In this document: positions 1-6,977 of the stretch, in pieces
Layout of the letters: each line of letters opens with the position of its first letter
Numbering within the stretch: the first letter of the stretch is position 1
Origin: Giesbergeria sp.
Lineage (GTDB): Bacteria > Pseudomonadota > Gammaproteobacteria > Burkholderiales > Burkholderiaceae_C
Direction of reading: 5' to 3'
Assembly (NCBI GenBank): GCA_017987055.1
Contig: JAGNUJ010000032.1
Span: forward strand, 1 to 15,062
Length of the DNA: 15,062 nt
Notes under the pieces: model-generated
Database searches by the model: none
What the model saw: only the letters and a program-made list of their open reading frames with translations
What the model was told of the DNA's origin: nothing
Position numbers and translations under genes: made by a program

Positions 1-93
1 TGGTGCCCCGAGCCGGGATCGAACCGGCACGCCCCTTTTCAGGAAAGCGGCGGATTTTAAGTCCGCAGTGTCTACCAATTTCACCATCGGGGC
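1..93 (-). tRNA. tRNA-Leu (anticodon UAA)
   Basis: The minus strand folds as a class II tRNA with a long variable arm. The acceptor GCCCCGA pairs with TCGGGGC, followed by discriminator A and an encoded CCA at 3-1. The D-arm has the usual leucine pattern, the anticodon loop is CTTAAAA giving UAA, and the T-arm contains GGTTCGATCC. It is the last gene of the tRNA cluster in the direction of transcription visible here. A promoter-like pair lies just upstream at 121-149. Confidence 0.97.
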
Positions 94-120
94 CTGCTGC
101 TACTTGACGACAAGCTGCAC

Positions 121-149
121 AGATTAACCCGGGCAACACATGTGTGCAA
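121..149 (-). promoter_or_regulatory. Possible promoter of tRNA-Leu(UAA)
   Basis: On the minus strand TTGCAC (144-149) is followed after 17 bases by TAATCT (121-126). The -35 is good and the -10 keeps T1, A2 and T6 only. Transcription would start near 114, giving a leader of about 20 bases before the tRNA. The spacer contains the palindrome ACACATGTGT (136-145). Not tested. Confidence 0.4.
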
Positions 150-161
150 TGCCCTGTATTT

Positions 162-183
162 TTCGCAGTTCGCCAACTGCGAA
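162..183. repeat. Perfect 9-bp inverted repeat upstream of tRNA-Leu
   Basis: TTCGCAGTT (162-170) and AACTGCGAA (175-183) are perfectly complementary around a 4-base spacer. There is no T-run on the 3' side on the minus strand. It lies between the terminator of the upstream tRNA-Gly gene and the tRNA-Leu promoter, so it may be a binding site or a secondary hairpin. Confidence 0.5.
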
Positions 184-192
184 TCCTCCAAT

Positions 193-219
193 AAAAAAGG
201 GAAGCCGAAGCTTCCCTTT
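193..219 (-). terminator. Rho-independent terminator after tRNA-Gly copy 1
   Basis: On the minus strand AAAGGGAAGC, a TTCG tetraloop and GCTTCCCTTT form a perfect 10-bp stem that runs into six T residues. It starts 5 bases after the encoded CCA of tRNA-Gly(GCC). The same stem recurs after the second tRNA-Gly at 522-549. Confidence 0.9.
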
Positions 220-224
220 AGAAA

Positions 225-300
225 TGGAGCGGGAAAAGAGGCTCGAACTCTCGACCTCAACCTTGGCAAGGTTGCGCTCTACCAACTGAGCTATTCCCGC
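225..300 (-). tRNA. tRNA-Gly (anticodon GCC), copy 1
   Basis: This is a 76-base tRNA on the minus strand with acceptor GCGGGAA/TTCCCGC, discriminator T and an encoded CCA at 227-225. The anticodon loop TTGCCAA gives GCC and the T-arm contains GAGTTCGAGCC. It has its own promoter (354-381) and terminator (193-219). Against copy 2 at 555-630 it differs only in the anticodon stem, CAACC/GGTTG instead of ATACC/GGTAT. Confidence 0.98.
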
Positions 301-353
301 GTTTACTGAGTTGCAACTCTGTTTTGACTAAGTTACTTCTTTGTAAGCTTTAA

Positions 354-381
354 ATTATATTGCATTTTTTAGCTACTTCAA
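354..381 (-). promoter_or_regulatory. Promoter of tRNA-Gly copy 1
   Basis: On the minus strand TTGAAG (376-381) is separated by 16 bases from a perfect TATAAT (354-359). It sits in the strongly AT-rich 301-415 interval between tRNA-Cys and this tRNA-Gly. Transcription would start near 347, leaving a leader of about 45 bases to be removed by RNase P. I see no gene in 301-415. Confidence 0.75.
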
Positions 382-415
382 TAAATTAGCAAAAATACAA
401 TTCAATTTTTAAATT

Positions 416-489
416 TGGAGGCGCGACCCGGAGTCGAACCGGGCTAACCGGATTTGCAATCCGGGGCATAACCGCTTTGCTATCGCGCC
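416..489 (-). tRNA. tRNA-Cys (anticodon GCA)
   Basis: This is a 74-base tRNA on the minus strand with acceptor GGCGCGA/TCGCGCC, discriminator T and an encoded CCA at 418-416. The anticodon stem CCGGA/TCCGG encloses TTGCAAA, giving GCA. It lies between the two tRNA-Gly genes. I could not find a convincing promoter in 490-521, so it may depend on read-through of the terminator at 522-549. Confidence 0.98.
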
Positions 490-521
490 AAATTTTTGGG
501 CCAGCTATTTTGTTTTTCAGC

Positions 522-549
522 AAAAAGGGAAGCCTAAGCTTCCCTTTTT
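522..549 (-). terminator. Hairpin terminator after tRNA-Gly copy 2
   Basis: AAAAAGGGAAGC and GCTTCCCTTTTT form a perfect 12-bp stem with loop CTAA on the plus strand, TTAG on the transcript. The five T residues are at the 3' end of the stem. It is nearly the same element as 193-219. Because tRNA-Cys follows without a clear promoter, termination may be partial here. Confidence 0.8.
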
Positions 550-554
550 ATGTA

Positions 555-630
555 TGGAGCGGGAAAAGAGGCTCGAACTCTCGACCTATACCTTGGCAAG
601 GTATCGCTCTACCAACTGAGCTATTCCCGC
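555..630 (-). tRNA. tRNA-Gly (anticodon GCC), copy 2
   Basis: This is a 76-base minus-strand tRNA with an encoded CCA (557-555). It is identical to the copy at 225-300 apart from compensatory changes in the two outer pairs of the anticodon stem. It is the first gene of the tRNA cluster downstream of lon and has its own promoter-like element at 677-705. Confidence 0.98.
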
Positions 631-676
631 ATTTTACTGAAGCCCTACATTGTACAACGCTTGCGACAGTAGACGA

Positions 677-705
677 ATTGTAGCGCACTTTTTAGTGCGC
701 GCCAA
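677..705 (-). promoter_or_regulatory. Promoter of the tRNA-Gly/Cys cluster, spacer forms an inverted repeat
   Basis: On the minus strand TTGGCG (700-705) is followed by exactly 17 bases and then TACAAT (677-682). The spacer coincides with an inverted repeat, GCGCACT and AGTGCGC (683-689 and 694-700) around TTTT. Transcription would start near 670, about 40 bases before tRNA-Gly copy 2. The element begins within 20 bases of the lon stop codon. The hairpin has no T-run on either strand, so it is not a canonical lon terminator. Confidence 0.65.
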
Positions 706-721
706 AATATCGTTAAAAAAT

Positions 722-3160
722 TTAGTGTTTCACTGCCGGACGCCGTATCGGCTTGCTTGCCACCGGTGCAGGCACTACTACTGCCACATCAACACTCGCC
801 ACATCTTCACCCGTCAGCGGCACTGGATGGCGCTCTAGCGCCAGCTCTAGCACCTTGTCAATCCAGCGCACCGGGATGATATCCAAGCCGCTTTTGACGT
901 TGTCCGGAATTTCTTGCAAGTCTTTAACGTTATCTTGCGGAATCAGCACCGTCTTGATACCACCACGCAGCGCTGCCAGCAGCTTTTCTTTTAAACCGCC
1001 AATAGCGGTAATTTCGCCACGCAAAGTAATTTCACCGGTCATAGCGACATCGCAGCGCACTGGAATCCCCGTCAGTGCTGACACCAGCGCCGTCGCCATC
1101 GCCGCGCCCGCGCTAGGGCCGTCTTTGGGTGTAGCGCCGTCGGGCACGTGGACATGCAGGTCTTGTTTTTCAAAGGCCTCGTCTTTGATGCCCAATACCC
1201 GTGCCCGGCTGCGCACCACCGTACGCGCCGCTTCGACCGACTCCTTCATTACATCGCCCAACGAACCGGTGCGCGTAATCACACCTTTACCAGGCATGGT
1301 GACGACTTCAATGGTCAACAAATCGCCACCCACTTCCGTCCAAGCTAAACCAACCACTTGGCCGATTTGGTTTTGCTGTTCGGCCAAGCCGTAGGTGTAT
1401 TTGCGCACACCCAAAAACTCGGGCAAATCATCCGCCGTCACCACCACTTGAGGTGTGAGCTTTTTCAGCAACAAGCCCTTAACCACTTTACGGCAGATTT
1501 TCGACAGCTCGCGTTCCAGCGAGCGCACGCCAGCCTCGCGGGTGTAGTAGCGCACGATATCGCGTACAGCAGATTCGGTGATCTGCAATTCAGCGTCTTT
1601 CACGCCGTTGTTGGTCATTTGCTTGGGCAGCAAATACTTCATGGCGATGCTGGTTTTTTCGTCTTCGGTGTAACCCGACAGGCGAATGATTTCCATGCGA
1701 TCGAGCAGCGCCGAAGGAATGTTCATCGAGTTCGATGTCGCCACAAACATCACATCGCTCAGGTCAAAATCGACCTCAACATAGTGGTCGCCAAAGGTGT
1801 GGTTTTGCTCAGGATCAAGCACTTCAAGCAGCGCACTCGAAGGGTCGCCGCGAAAATCGGTACCCAGCTTGTCAATCTCATCGAGCAAAAACAGCGGGTT
1901 ACGTGTATCGACCTTGGCCAAACTTTGCAGCACTTTGCCCGGCATGGCACCGATATACGTACGGCGGTGCCCGCGAATTTCGGCCTCGTCGCGCATGCCT
2001 CCCAGCGCCATGCGCACATATTTGCGCCCAGTAGCCTTGGCAATTGACTGGCCAAGAGAGGTTTTCCCCACACCAGGTGGCCCAACCAAGCACAAAATTG
2101 GTGCTTTCACCTTGCTGACGCGTTGTTGCACTGCAAGATATTCCAAGATGCGATCCTTTACCTTGTCCAGGCCGTAATGGTCTTCGTTCAACACGATTTC
2201 GGCATTGGCCAAGTTGTGCTTAATCTTGGTTTTTTTACTCCAAGGCAGCGACAGCAGAACGTCGATGTAATTGCGCACCACCGTGGCTTCGGCTGACATC
2301 GGCGACATCAGCTTGAGTTTTTTTAATTCGCTTTCAGCTTTTTTGCGCGCTTCCACCGGCATCTTGGCCAGCTTGATTTTTTTCTCAATTTCTTCGAGAT
2401 CTGCCCCATCCTCACCCTCACCCAGCTCCTTCTGAATCGCTTTGACCTGTTCATTCAGATAAAAATCACGCTGGTTTTTCTCCATCTGGCGCTTGACGCG
2501 ACCCCGAATTTTTTTATCTACGTTCAAGATATCGACTTCGCGATCGAGCTGCTCAAACAAATTTTCTAGACGCGCTTGCACATCTGACAAGTCCAGTACG
2601 GACTGCTTGTTTTCCAGTTTCAGCGGCAGGTGTGCAGCTATCGTATCTACCAAGCGACCGGGGTCGTCGATACTAGAAATCGATGTCAAAATTTCTGGCG
2701 GAATTTTTTTGTTCAGCTTGACATACAAATCAAACTGCTGCATTACGGCGCGGCGCAGCGCCTCAATTTCGCTGGGCTTGTAATTGCCCGCTGATACCTG
2801 CACTGGCGTCACGGTGGCAGTGAAATGGCTATCAACATCCTCGATAGCGTCCACTTGGGCGCGCTGTTGGCCTTCAACCAATACCTTCACCGTACCATCG
2901 GGCAACTTAAGCATTTGCAAAATGGTCGAGATGCAGCCAACCTCGAACATATCGGAGACGCAGGGATCATCTTTGGCGGCGGCTTTTTGCGCCACCAGCA
3001 CAATGCGGCGATCGGCCTCCATCGCCAACTCCAACGCCTTGATGCTCTTGGGGCGACCGACAAACAGCGGAATCACCATATGAGGAAACACCACCACATC
3101 GCGCAAAGGCAACAGCGGCAAATCGATGGGGGTAGCAAGCAGGGGGGAATATCCGGACAT
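722..3160 (-). CDS. lon: ATP-dependent endopeptidase Lon
   Basis: The product is an 812-residue cytoplasmic AAA+ serine protease of the LonA type, which degrades misfolded and short-lived regulatory proteins. The N-terminal substrate-binding domain (about 10-205) starts with the usual LPLLPLRDVVVFP motif and is followed by a coiled-coil stretch (about 205-285). The AAA+ module has Walker A GPPGVGKT at 360-367 and Walker B LFLLDEID at 423-430. The protease domain carries the Ser-Lys dyad, S683 in PKDGPSAG and K726 in GGLKEK. About 30 Val/Ala/Pro-rich residues extend past the position where E. coli Lon ends. The start is supported by GAGGA about 5 bases upstream. It is the last gene of the tig-clpP-clpX-lon block, 155 bases after clpX, and probably has its own promoter. 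Confidence 0.99.
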   Translation of the reverse strand: MSGYSPLLATPIDLPLLPLRDVVVFPHMVIPLFVGRPKSIKALELAMEADRRIVLVAQKAAAKDDPCVSDMFEVGCISTILQMLKLPDGTVKVLVEGQQRAQVDAIEDVDSHFTATVTPVQVSAGNYKPSEIEALRRAVMQQFDLYVKLNKKIPPEILTSISSIDDPGRLVDTIAAHLPLKLENKQSVLDLSDVQARLENLFEQLDREVDILNVDKKIRGRVKRQMEKNQRDFYLNEQVKAIQKELGEGEDGADLEEIEKKIKLAKMPVEARKKAESELKKLKLMSPMSAEATVVRNYIDVLLSLPWSKKTKIKHNLANAEIVLNEDHYGLDKVKDRILEYLAVQQRVSKVKAPILCLVGPPGVGKTSLGQSIAKATGRKYVRMALGGMRDEAEIRGHRRTYIGAMPGKVLQSLAKVDTRNPLFLLDEIDKLGTDFRGDPSSALLEVLDPEQNHTFGDHYVEVDFDLSDVMFVATSNSMNIPSALLDRMEIIRLSGYTEDEKTSIAMKYLLPKQMTNNGVKDAELQITESAVRDIVRYYTREAGVRSLERELSKICRKVVKGLLLKKLTPQVVVTADDLPEFLGVRKYTYGLAEQQNQIGQVVGLAWTEVGGDLLTIEVVTMPGKGVITRTGSLGDVMKESVEAARTVVRSRARVLGIKDEAFEKQDLHVHVPDGATPKDGPSAGAAMATALVSALTGIPVRCDVAMTGEITLRGEITAIGGLKEKLLAALRGGIKTVLIPQDNVKDLQEIPDNVKSGLDIIPVRWIDKVLELALERHPVPLTGEDVASVDVAVVVPAPVASKPIRRPAVKH

Positions 3161-3184
3161 GGTAATCCTCGTGAAATTGGATTG

Positions 3185-3212
3185 AATATGATCCGCTAGC
3201 CGGTATTTTCAA
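3185..3212 (-). promoter_or_regulatory. Possible lon promoter
   Basis: In the 155-base clpX-lon gap the minus strand has TTGAAA (3207-3212), 16 bases, then CATATT (3185-3190, 4 of 6 bases of TATAAT). This would start transcription about 20 bases before the lon ATG. I looked for a sigma-32-type CCCCAT -10 element here and did not find one. Confidence 0.35.
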
Positions 3213-3262
3213 CCCACCAGCATCCAAGTGCTGACTGAGAGGGTTGACAACAGAGAAAAGAC

Positions 3263-3298
3263 AAAAAAGCGAAAGCAGTGCTACGACCATCGCAGCAC
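3263..3298 (-). terminator. Probable terminator after clpX
   Basis: On the minus strand GTGCTGCGA and TCGTAGCAC form a 9-bp stem with one G-U pair and a 3-base loop, starting about 18 bases after the clpX stop. TGCTTTCGC and then six T residues follow. The T-run is about 9 bases from the stem, so termination may be incomplete. Confidence 0.5.
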
Positions 3299-3315
3299 AT
3301 ACTTCAAGATTTTTC

Positions 3316-4584
3316 TCAGGCCGTTTTAGCGGCGTCCCGGCGGTAGACTAGCAGCGGCGGCTTGTCTTCGTCGATGGTGGACTCATCGACCACCACTTTT
3401 TCGACGTTGGTGGCATTGGGTAAATCGAACATGGTGCCGATGAGCGATTGCTCCAAGATGGAGCGCAATCCACGCGCTCCCGTTTTGCGTTTCAACGCCT
3501 TGCGGGCAATCGCCTTGAGTGCCGCTGGACGAACCTCCAACTCAACACCTTCCATCGCCAACAATTTGCCATACTGCTTGATAAGAGCATTTTTCGGCTC
3601 AGTCAAGATTTGTACCAATGCATCTTCACTCAGCTCGGCCAACGCAGTCACTACGGGCATACGACCGACCAGCTCAGGGATCAGGCCAAACTTAATTAAG
3701 TCTTCCGGCTCAATCTCAGTAAAGACATCGGATAAAGAGCGTTGTTTTTTACTCTTTACCGTGGCACCAAAACCAATACCTGAAGCCTCTGTACGGTTTT
3801 CGATGACTTTCTCCAGTCCCGCAAATGCACCACCACAAATAAACAAAATATTGGTCGTGTCAATTTGTAAAAAATCTTGGTTCGGATGCTTACGCCCGCC
3901 TTGAGGTGGCACGCTGGCCATCGTGCCTTCAATAAGCTTCAATAGCGCTTGTTGCACGCCTTCGCCGGACACATCACGGGTAATCGATGGGTTGTCGGAT
4001 TTGCGCGAAATTTTGTCAATTTCGTCGATGTACACAATGCCGCGCTGTGCTCGCTCAACTTCATAGTTACAGCTTTGCAGTAGCTTTTGCACGATGTTTT
4101 CAACGTCCTCGCCCACATAACCGGCTTCAGTCAGTGTGGTCGCGTCGGCCATGACAAACGGCACGTCCAACATCCGCGCCAGCGTTTGTGCCAACAGCGT
4201 CTTGCCTGAGCCAGTCGGGCCAATCAGCAAAATATTGCTTTTGGACAGCTCCACATCGTCTTTGCCGGCCTTTTCTTTGTGGCGCAGACGCTTGTAGTGG
4301 TTGTAGACCGCTACCGCCAGCGTGCGCTTGGCCGGCTCTTGACCAATCACATAGCTATCAAGATTGGCTTTGATTTCAACGGGGGTCGGCAAATCGCCGC
4401 GTGCACCTTTACCTACCTGATCGGTAGGTAGCTCGTCGCGGACAATTTCATTGCACAAATCGATACATTCGTCGCAAATAAAAACCGACGGACCAGCGAT
4501 CAGCTTTTTGACCTCATGCTGACTCTTTCCGCAAAAAGAGCAATAGAGAGTTTTTTCGCTGGAAGAGCCTTTTTTATCGGCCAT
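3316..4584 (-). CDS. clpX: ATP-dependent Clp protease ATP-binding subunit ClpX
   Basis: The product is a 422-residue AAA+ unfoldase that recognises tagged substrates and threads them into ClpP. The N-terminal zinc-binding domain has four cysteines, C15, C18, C37 and C40. Walker A is GPTGSGKT at 122-129 and Walker B is IVYIDEID at 183-190. The GYVG pore loop is at 155-158, the RKH loop at 231-233, and the IGF loop that docks on ClpP at 270-272. A sensor-2 GARGLR motif lies near the C-terminus. The length is usual for the family. It starts 90 bases after clpP with only a weak AAGG ribosome site, which suggests co-transcription with clpP. Confidence 0.99.
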   Translation of the reverse strand: MADKKGSSSEKTLYCSFCGKSQHEVKKLIAGPSVFICDECIDLCNEIVRDELPTDQVGKGARGDLPTPVEIKANLDSYVIGQEPAKRTLAVAVYNHYKRLRHKEKAGKDDVELSKSNILLIGPTGSGKTLLAQTLARMLDVPFVMADATTLTEAGYVGEDVENIVQKLLQSCNYEVERAQRGIVYIDEIDKISRKSDNPSITRDVSGEGVQQALLKLIEGTMASVPPQGGRKHPNQDFLQIDTTNILFICGGAFAGLEKVIENRTEASGIGFGATVKSKKQRSLSDVFTEIEPEDLIKFGLIPELVGRMPVVTALAELSEDALVQILTEPKNALIKQYGKLLAMEGVELEVRPAALKAIARKALKRKTGARGLRSILEQSLIGTMFDLPNATNVEKVVVDESTIDEDKPPLLVYRRDAAKTA

Positions 4585-4674
4585 GAGAACAATACCTTGT
4601 GTTACTGGGTAAATGAAGAAGAATGCCCAAGCGGCTTTTCACAGAGAACTGCCGCACGCTAAACGTTAGAATTT

Positions 4675-5283
4675 TCAAGGGCGCTTAGCAATCACTTCGT
4701 CGATCAACCCATAGTCTTTGGCTTCATCAGCCGTCAAGAAGTAGTCGCGCTCGGTATCGCGCTGGATTTTTTCCAGCGGCTGACCGGTGCGCTCGGCCAA
4801 GATGCGATTCATCTGATCCTTGGTGCGCAAGATATCACGTGCATGGATTTCGATATCCGTCGCCTGACCGCGTGCGCCGCCCAACACCTGATGAATCATG
4901 ACCTTGGAGTTGGGCAGCGAAAAACGCTTGCCCTTGGCACCGGCAGCCAGCAAGAAAGCGCCCATGCTGGCAGCAAAGCCGCAGCATAGCGTGGACACAT
5001 CAGGCTTGATGAAGTTCATGGTGTCGTAAATCGCCATGCCTGCCGTCACACTGCCACCAGGAGAATTGATGTAAAACGAAATATCTTTTTCAGGATTTTC
5101 GCTTTCTAGAAACAGCAACTGCGCCACTACCAAGTTGGCGGTTTGATCATTGACCTCACCGACCAAGAAGATCACGCGCTCTTTGAGCAGACGCGAATAA
5201 ATGTCGTAAGACCGCTCGCCGCGGCCCGACTGCTCGATGACCATAGGGACCATGCCCAAGCCTTGAATTTCCTGTGCGCTCAT
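4675..5283 (-). CDS. clpP: ATP-dependent Clp protease proteolytic subunit ClpP
   Basis: The product is a 202-residue serine peptidase that forms the proteolytic chamber of ClpXP. The catalytic triad is S106 in AASMGAF, H131 in MIHQ and D180 in the ERD of DTERDYF. The oxyanion-strand motif INSPGG is at 72-77. I chose the ATG at 5283 because GGAG lies 6 bases upstream and the N-terminus then matches the length of known ClpP. The frame stays open to an ATG at 5340, but that 19-residue extension crosses a strong hairpin (5325-5352) and has no ribosome site. The gene lies 128 bases after tig and 90 before clpX. Confidence 0.98.
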   Translation of the reverse strand: MSAQEIQGLGMVPMVIEQSGRGERSYDIYSRLLKERVIFLVGEVNDQTANLVVAQLLFLESENPEKDISFYINSPGGSVTAGMAIYDTMNFIKPDVSTLCCGFAASMGAFLLAAGAKGKRFSLPNSKVMIHQVLGGARGQATDIEIHARDILRTKDQMNRILAERTGQPLEKIQRDTERDYFLTADEAKDYGLIDEVIAKRP

Positions 5284-5320
5284 TATTTCTCCAGTCAGGC
5301 GGGTACTGTACCCAGAAACG

Positions 5321-5348
5321 AATTGGGGCTTGTGCGCCAAAGCACAAG
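5321..5348 (-). promoter_or_regulatory. Possible heat-shock (sigma-32-like) promoter of clpP
   Basis: On the minus strand CTTGTGC (5342-5348), 13 bases, then CCCCAATT (5321-5328) resembles the sigma-32 pattern CTTGAAA and CCCCATNT. The -10 fits well and the -35 only in CTTG. Transcription would start near 5314, about 30 bases before the clpP ATG. The element coincides with the 11-bp inverted repeat at 5325-5352, so the match could be a by-product of that hairpin. Confidence 0.35.
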
Positions 5349-5352
5349 CCCC
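5325..5352 (-). repeat. Strong 11-bp hairpin between tig and clpP
   Basis: GGGGCTTGTGC (5325-5335) and GCACAAGCCCC (5342-5352) are perfectly complementary around 6 bases. On the transcript it is followed by AATTCGTTTCTGG, not a real T-run, so it is not a standard terminator. A smaller dyad, GGGTA-CTG-TACCC (5301-5313), follows before the clpP ribosome site. It may attenuate, process or stabilise the tig-clpP transcript. Confidence 0.75.
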
Positions 5353-5411
5353 CGGATGTTATACGGCAGCGTAACGCCACCAATTTAGGCGCGCTGCCCA
5401 AGGGCGGGCAA

Positions 5412-6722
5412 TCAGCCCTGACCCATCAACTCGTCAAACGACAGCGTTTTTTCGGTCACTTTGGCTTTGCTCAGCACAAAGTCAGCAACGTTATTTTCAA
5501 TGACCACGGCTTCAACTTCACCCAGACGCTGGCGGTCGCCAAAGTACCAACGCACCACGTCTTCAGGCTTCTCGTAGCTAGCGGCCAGCTCGTCCACATG
5601 GGCCTTCAGCTGCTCAGGCTTGGCGTACAAGTCGTTGGCGCGCACCAAGTCTGACACCACCAAACCCAAACGCACGCGGCGCTCGGCTTGCGGGCGGAAA
5701 ATGTCGTCAGGAATCTCAGCCTTGTCAGCGTCTTTGATGCCGCGTTGCTTCAAGTCAGCGCGCGCACCTTCTTTCAGGCGGCCAATTTCAGCGTCCACGC
5801 TGGCGTTGGGCAGATCCAGCTCGGCTTTGGACAGTAAGGCGTCCATAGCAGCCGCTTTGTTGCGTGCCAACAAGCGAAACTTGACCTCGCGATCCAAGTT
5901 TTTCTTGATATCGGCACGCAGGGCTTCGACTGTGCCGTCGGCAATACCGAGCGACTTGACCAACGCATCGTTGACTTCTGGCAGGTTGGCGGCTTCGATT
6001 TTGTTGAGCGTGACCAAGAAATCAGCGGTTTTGCCGGCGACGTCTTTGCCGTGGTATTCCTCGGGGAAGGCCAGCGGGAAAGTCTTGCTTTCGCCGGTCT
6101 TCATGCCGCGGACGGCATCTTCAAATTCTTTCAGCATCTGGCCTTCGCCGACCAAGAACTGAAAGCCTTCAGCCTTGCCACCTTCAAATGGCTCGCCGTC
6201 GAGTTTGCCTTCAAAGTCCACCGTTACGCGATCGCCATCTTCGGCGGCAGCGTCGGCTGCGCGCTGGGCGAAGGTGCGGCGCTGCTTGCGCAGGATGTCG
6301 ATGGTTTTGTCGATGGCTTCGTTGGTTACTTCGGTCGTGATTTTTTCGACTTCGGCTTCGGACAAATCGCCCATTTTGACTTCAGGAAACACTTCAAACA
6401 CCGCGTCAAAAGTGGCTTGACCTTCAGGTGCGCCTTCTTTTTCGGTGATACGCGGCTGGCCGGCGACGCGCAGATTGGCTTCACTGGCAGCACTGGCAAA
6501 CGCCTCACCGACTTTGTCGTTCAACACTTCATATTGCACCGAGTAGCCGTAACGCTCAGAAACCACTTTCATCGGCACTTTACCTGGACGGAAACCGTCC
6601 ATCTTCACAGTGCGCGCCAGGCGCTTGAGGCGTGACTCGACCTCGGTCTGGATGTCAGCAAGGGGCAGGCTCAGTGTGATCTTGCGTTCCAGCTTTTCAA
6701 GGGTTTCAACGGTAACGGCCAT
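5412..6722 (-). CDS. tig: Trigger factor, ribosome-associated chaperone and peptidyl-prolyl isomerase
   Basis: The product is a 436-residue chaperone that binds near the ribosomal exit tunnel and shields nascent chains. The N-terminal ribosome-binding domain carries the signature G43-F44-R45-P46-G47-K48, with proline where E. coli has lysine. The FKBP-type isomerase domain spans about 160-245, with the VTVDFEG and [12 protein letters not shown] motifs. The helical C-terminal domain follows. AGGA lies 7 bases before the ATG. It is the first protein gene of the tig-clpP-clpX-lon block and starts 73 bases after a tRNA-Leu gene in the same direction, so tRNA and mRNA may be made on one transcript. 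Confidence 0.99.
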   Translation of the reverse strand: MAVTVETLEKLERKITLSLPLADIQTEVESRLKRLARTVKMDGFRPGKVPMKVVSERYGYSVQYEVLNDKVGEAFASAASEANLRVAGQPRITEKEGAPEGQATFDAVFEVFPEVKMGDLSEAEVEKITTEVTNEAIDKTIDILRKQRRTFAQRAADAAAEDGDRVTVDFEGKLDGEPFEGGKAEGFQFLVGEGQMLKEFEDAVRGMKTGESKTFPLAFPEEYHGKDVAGKTADFLVTLNKIEAANLPEVNDALVKSLGIADGTVEALRADIKKNLDREVKFRLLARNKAAAMDALLSKAELDLPNASVDAEIGRLKEGARADLKQRGIKDADKAEIPDDIFRPQAERRVRLGLVVSDLVRANDLYAKPEQLKAHVDELAASYEKPEDVVRWYFGDRQRLGEVEAVVIENNVADFVLSKAKVTEKTLSFDELMGQG

Positions 6723-6743
6723 GGCTATTCCTAGTGTTTAGTC

Positions 6744-6777
6744 ACACGGGCCGCTGAACTGTGCAGCGGCACCGTGT
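6744..6777 (-). repeat. Long hairpin in the tRNA-Leu/tig spacer
   Basis: ACACGG (6744-6749) with GCCGCTG (6750-6756) pairs with CAGCGGC (6764-6770) and CCGTGT (6772-6777). This gives 13 bp with one bulged base and a 7-base loop. No T-run follows on the minus strand. The hairpin ends 21 bases before the tig ATG and starts about 20 bases after the tRNA-Leu CCA end. It could be a processing or stability element. Confidence 0.75.
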
Positions 6778-6795
6778 TGGCAAAGTTTTACATGG

Positions 6796-6882
6796 TGGTG
6801 CGCGGGGGGGGACTCGAACCCCCACACCATTGCTGGCGTCAGGACCTAAACCTGGTGCGTCTACCAATTTCGCCACCCGCGC
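6796..6882 (-). tRNA. tRNA-Leu (anticodon UAG)
   Basis: This is an 87-base class II tRNA on the minus strand with acceptor GCGCGGG/CCCGCGC, discriminator A and an encoded CCA at 6798-6796. The anticodon loop TTTAGGT gives UAG, the variable arm is long, and the T-arm has GGTTCGAGTCC. The outermost anticodon-stem pair (27-43) is a C-A mismatch. It lies 73 bases upstream of tig in the same direction. I could not identify a convincing promoter in 6883-6977. Confidence 0.97.
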
Positions 6883-6907
6883 AATCATTCGATCTCTACA
6901 AACAAGT

Positions 6908-6934
6908 CAGGCGAAAAACCGATTTTTTCGCCTG
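6908..6934 (-). terminator. Probable terminator after the RND efflux operon
   Basis: CAGGCGAAAAA (6908-6918) and TTTTTCGCCTG (6924-6934) form a perfect 11-bp stem around 5 bases, about 44 bases after the RND stop codon. The T residues are within the stem instead of after it, so it is not a textbook terminator. It separates the efflux operon from tRNA-Leu/tig. Confidence 0.5.
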
Positions 6935-6977
6935 CATGAAATTGGTCAGCTTTAGATTTTAACCTGTTACAGCGACC

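Noticed and set aside
1..630. tRNA cluster as an integration site for a mobile island
   Set aside because: tRNA genes are common attachment sites, but I see no integrase, no tRNA 3'-end direct repeat at a distance and no foreign-looking genes.
1358..2047. 229-codon plus-strand open frame opposite lon
   Set aside because: It is fully inside the conserved Lon coding sequence on the other strand, and the translation shows no domain I recognise.
5284..5340. Longer ClpP start at 5340
   Set aside because: The extra 19 residues cross a strong hairpin, lack a ribosome site and do not match ClpP. The ATG at 5283 has GGAG 6 bases upstream.
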